DNA of 64,000 nt, from NCBI GenBank assembly GCA_015499995.1, contig JADNRV010000025.1, positions 310,001-374,000 on the forward strand, written 5' to 3'. The notes beneath the pieces are model-generated. The model made no database searches and had not been told where the DNA came from. It worked only from the letters and a program-made list of their open reading frames with translations. This stretch comes from Flammula alnicola. Lineage: Eukaryota > Basidiomycota > Agaricomycetes > Agaricales > Strophariaceae. The translations under genes were made by a program, and so were the position numbers. Numbering within the stretch: position 1 is the stretch's first letter; each line of letters opens with the position of its first letter. Below are positions 60,019 through 64,000 of this stretch, one piece after another.

Positions 60019-63000
60019 TTGACGATGTTTCACTGATATCCATAGGAATAAAATGATGGATTATTTGCGTCAAGCTACATCGCATCTCTCGACAATGTCG
60101 CATCGCCTGCCACCGCCATCTGGTATCTGGCACGCCGCCGGCTTCGGCTATAGGTTATTTTTTGTTGCCACCACAATGACACTGACAAGTTAAGTACACC
60201 CCTCTTGATTTACAGAAGTCCATTCTGTTACCCCCCACGTCAAAATCCAAATCAAAGCAATTAAAAATCTCAACAGCTTTTGCTTGTGATTTCCAGTGAG
60301 TCGGTCGGGTTCGAACGTTCGGGTTTGTTATTGCTGCTTTGGCGTTACGATGATGGTACTGTCGTCAACTAGTTAACGTCCTGCAAAAATACATGCCGAA
60401 TTTATTTTCGAGATTTGCTTCATTGTACATCAGAAAGTCAGGAAGCTCCGAGATTACTTTATGATTGACCGCAACTGGATCTTAAGGCGCAAAATGGGAA
60501 CACTGAGGAACGAGCTGTATCTTTGCTTGTAAGCTGCGTATACGGCCAGCTCTCGTAGACAACAATAGCAGCTCAAGCGCTCACACCTCAAATGACCGTT
60601 AGGTTGGCTTGGTCAAACCTTCCCAGCTTGTGACACGAGAATAGAACAAGTTCGTTGAGGATTGTGTCTACAAACATACTTCGGATAAGAGATAGAGATC
60701 AGTTCAGTGCAAAATACAACAATAGTTGCTTCAAATATAGCATTTCCCCACGTACTTCTGATATTGTTGAGGCATCTGCAAGTTGATTTGCAGTTGTTAC
60801 AAACGCTTGACGAAAAGGCTCGGAAAACATGAGAGACACAAGAATAAATTCCGTGGCCGTCACCTCATAATCAATAGAAAATAGGTGAAAGTCCTTCATG
60901 TTCTGTTACTGTCTCTATGAGGTTCCATGCTCATTTGTGTCAGTCTGTCACGATGATCAATTGCTTGGCACTTGTGTGCGGGATTCGGAAATAGAACGCC
61001 GAGGTCGCCGAATGATTGAATTTCGCAGAAGATTCTCCTCTTATGATTTCTCATCTTTTCTCATCCCCATTCGTATCACTCTGGCACCTTAGCTCATCGA
61101 CATCTTCCATGACCATCATTGTCCTCCCCGTCCTAAGCGGTGACGAACTTCTCGCAAGCGAACAATCTATACAAGGCTCGCGGGATGCTGGGTATTGACA
61201 TCCACATGGTGGAGTTCGGTTGGGCTTTACCTGGTAATTGTCGTTTCTCCAGCGTCAAAAGATGAGTTCCTTCGCCTTTGCCATTCTTACGCAATTTCGC
61301 TGTTCAGAAGATTCAAAAAATAGCCATCAATCTCAAAGTTCACAGGCTTAACGAGGGCTACCAAACTTGAATGGATCAGCATATCGGCGACAATGAAAAT
61401 GAGCATTTCCATGCCATGATCTGCGCTCCGCCGTCCCGATGACCCGGCTATAGCAAAACAAGGTCAGATCTAAGCGCAATCTCCTGATTATTGATCAGCT
61501 TTGCCACTGCATTGGCGGTCAGCCCACCAGCTTCCATTTCGCTTCTCAGGTTGTGACTATCGCGCCCTGTGCCAGAACAGGTTGAAATTTGGCCACAATG
61601 AGGTCAAACGTCAAGGAATCACGACTTGTGTTCCTCATCCCAATGCTACAGAGAGACGCGAGAGTTACAGATATTCGAGGGTGATAGCAGTGGCAATCTT
61701 TTCTTCCGCTCCTTTCATTCTTATTCCCATCTCGTCAACCCGACATCCACGGCGGGGCCAGTGACGGCTTCTCCCCGAATGTTCGAATTTGTTCTTTAGA
61801 CCTGTCGATGCTGTGGCGTTACATATCACCTGGCCTCCATATCCTATTTTGAACGTCGTATTTTACACGTCACTACTTGGAAGTACCTACCTTAACGGTT
61901 TACCCACCTAGACCCCATGTCTGATCGCTTCCATCCCAGGTGATCCTTGGTCGACGGTCCTTTACGGATAACGAAAGCATCATCGGCAGGTCCGAGTCGC
62001 ATGGCTTTCATATTATATTTCACTGAATAATGTAGCCATCGAGGACACATCAACATACATTAGCGTGTTTGGCACGACTTGCTTGAATCCTGATCCAATG
62101 TCTCTTTCGGTACTTATGCAATGCAGATCTAATTGCCATTCTGCAGGAGAACTGACCACGTTAGCTGGCACCTGGGTACTATGGTGGCGGTAAGACCTCT
62201 GTTCGGCCCCGAAAGCGGTTTGAGGGAACCGGATCTGGTACTATGAGTGATTTCAATCTTGGCTGTGACATTCACTTGCGCCACCAGCGAAACGCACCCC
62301 CAACAAATTTCTAAATATGTGTTAACCTTGAGAGAAAGTTGATCCAAATCGGTGCAGCTCAAGGACATTATATGCCCTTAACCCTGAGGTCTGCCAACCA
62401 ATCTAGTATAGGTTTTACACACTTCGTCTTCTATGGGAAATTTCCTCTGTCAGAGCGGTCGAAGGTGAATGACGAAACTTGAAGTCAGGAGGACATTTTT
62501 TTCCCTGTAAAGTGCAGACAGTATGTAAGAGCCAACCTTTCAATCTCCCAGATATATGCCTCTGGGCCTCTAACCGTTGCACAGGTATAGTCTTTCAGCA
62601 CAAAGAGTGTATTTGCTGAGAACATCCGTGGCTAGGTCTCGGGAAATGGTACTGTAGTACTACCACCGCGGCAATTCACTCCAATATAAGATCAGCGCTG
62701 GCGGCGAAAGAGAGCCCAACTGCCTAGTATGAACTCCAAAACGTTCCTCATACTTCTTCAAATGGCTGCCCTTGTCGGTTTGGTGATGTCTGTCTGGATT
62801 TCTTGATATCTGAAGACGTACAGGGGGTGCTACTGGAAGTCACTTATAACGAGAGTTTGTTAGTTACGCGTCTAGTTGCACGAGGACAAAAGTAAAGTTT
62901 TCGGAACCTTTGACGTCAGTACTATATGAAATAAGCTTGAAGATATGGATGGTGCCATCGGTGAGAAACCCTAACATCGAGGCTGCATATTACGGCCACA

Positions 63001-64000
63001 CCGTTGGGCTGCATTCATCTCCAACATCATCGGCTACTTGCTCGACGAGAAACACTTGACATATGACAAATAAACAGGAGATAACGAGGCGCGTCTGCAC
63101 ACACAATGTCAACTCTTCAGCCGTAAAGTTTACATAGGGTAAGGGTTAGCAGCATGAAATGAGGTAATTTAAACATCGTTTGGGCTCGGAGGCTGGCAGG
63201 ATCCTCGAGAAAACTCGAATAGAAGAAGCTTTTTAAAGTGTGCTGGCTTCAGTATGTCGGGTCCAGTATATGTAGACCTTGGAGTTTGAGTAAGTGCTTC
63301 TATGGTCTTTTTTCGGATGTTATTTTCGTATCCTGAAACGCGTGAGTAAACGGGTTAATTGCATTGCGGTCACCTGGCACAATTTAGAACTTGCTAGTTT
63401 TTTGACATCGACGTTGGGCGTGAGAGGTTCATGGATTCGAGAGGAAAAGACATCATACATCGCCCGGTCCGCGACGAGTGGAGAAGATGATATTCGGTTC
63501 TTCCAGACTACTCATCCCACAATGGGTACACACAGTATTTGAGAGCTCTTAAGACCAGAATCTCTTCCACAATTATGGATAACATGAATGCACAGGACCA
63601 CAAATATTTGGCGATCGCCATCATGATGACTTGGTGAATGTGGCGCATGCCGAGCGTGGCCGTCTGCCGAGTTATGCCTGCCAGGACCAACTGATTTCCC
63701 TCCAATAACAGCCCCGCCCCTGTCGTCATATCATACACGACAGAAAGGCATATCGTTATGCTAGTGGGTAGTTAGTTGTTCATTGCTGCCATTCAAATAT
63801 TCATTCAGTGCCGTCCGGTCACATTATACATGCCGATGGATTGACACTCCTTCGCGTATTTGTTCGCTTACTGGGACCTAGCAGCTGTGAATGCTAGGCG
63901 GTGTCCGCTAACAAGAGAAGAAAGCCCGAGATTCGCACAAATATGCGTAAATGTATGGCCCCGAACCACAGCTTCGCAAGGCCCAGGGTGGAGCTGTCAA
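60019..64000. other. Right end, 4 kb without a supported gene
   Basis: Short open frames only. A 26-codon hydrophobic frame (MNSKTFLILLQMAALVGLVM, about 62,728) resembles a signal or anchor, but no coding continuation was found. No repeats, transposon ends or RNA genes were seen. Confidence 0.4.

Noticed and set aside
62728..63060. Possible third P450 N-terminus (hydrophobic anchor near 62,728 and a YLLDEKHL-like stretch near 63,030)
   Set aside because: No hinge, helix C or haem motif was found and the frames do not connect.
1..64000. tRNA genes and CRISPR arrays
   Set aside because: No cloverleaf B-box context or regularly spaced repeat-spacer pattern was recognised by eye. A tRNA scan was not possible.

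Overview
The window looks like nuclear DNA of a filamentous basidiomycete, most likely an agaricomycete. The genes are broken by many short introns (roughly 45-100 nt, GT...AG). The gene set fits that group: a BTB/POZ protein with an agaricomycete layout, a SWIM-RING protein, a bHLH regulator with low-complexity tails, expanded P450s, and a KDZ-type transposon. There are no operons and no bacterial signals. Coordinates of spliced genes are outer bounds from the start codon to the stop codon. Intron positions were read by eye.

From 1 to 30 kb the region is mostly conserved genes: COG6 (Golgi tethering, minus), a membrane-anchored GH5 exo-beta-1,3-glucanase (minus), a half-size ABC transporter (minus), a BTB/POZ protein (minus), a SWIM+RING zinc-finger protein (minus), an uncharacterised protein (plus), a decayed TPR pseudogene with a cell-death-like N-terminus (plus), a large two-lobed amidohydrolase (minus), and a long coiled-coil protein (minus).

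From 30 to 64 kb the region is gene-poor and rearranged. Two related cytochrome P450 genes, both dead, lie at 31.3-33.9 kb and 44.4-60.0 kb. Between them are a bHLH transcription factor (39.6-41.4 kb, plus) and an alpha/beta hydrolase (41.9-43.9 kb, minus), which converge.

The second P450 is split by a 13.46 kb insertion at 44,980-58,438. It lies inside an intron and is flanked by an 8-bp near-perfect duplication (ATCTGATC/ATCTGATT). I read it as a KDZ-superfamily DNA transposon. It carries a transposase-like gene with CxC cysteine clusters that reads open throughout, a cargo gene for a cysteine-rich protein ending in two SUMO-interaction-like motifs, a decayed carnitine acetyltransferase fragment that keeps its introns, minisatellites, and GC-rich 12-mer repeats at both ends. 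Nested inside it is a second element (48,475-52,302) with its own ~38-bp terminal inverted repeats. That inner element holds the strangest sequence of the window: in about 570 bp there are six sequence-unrelated inverted repeats with perfect 12-19 bp arms, plus one weaker one. The last 4 kb (60-64 kb) show no gene I can support.
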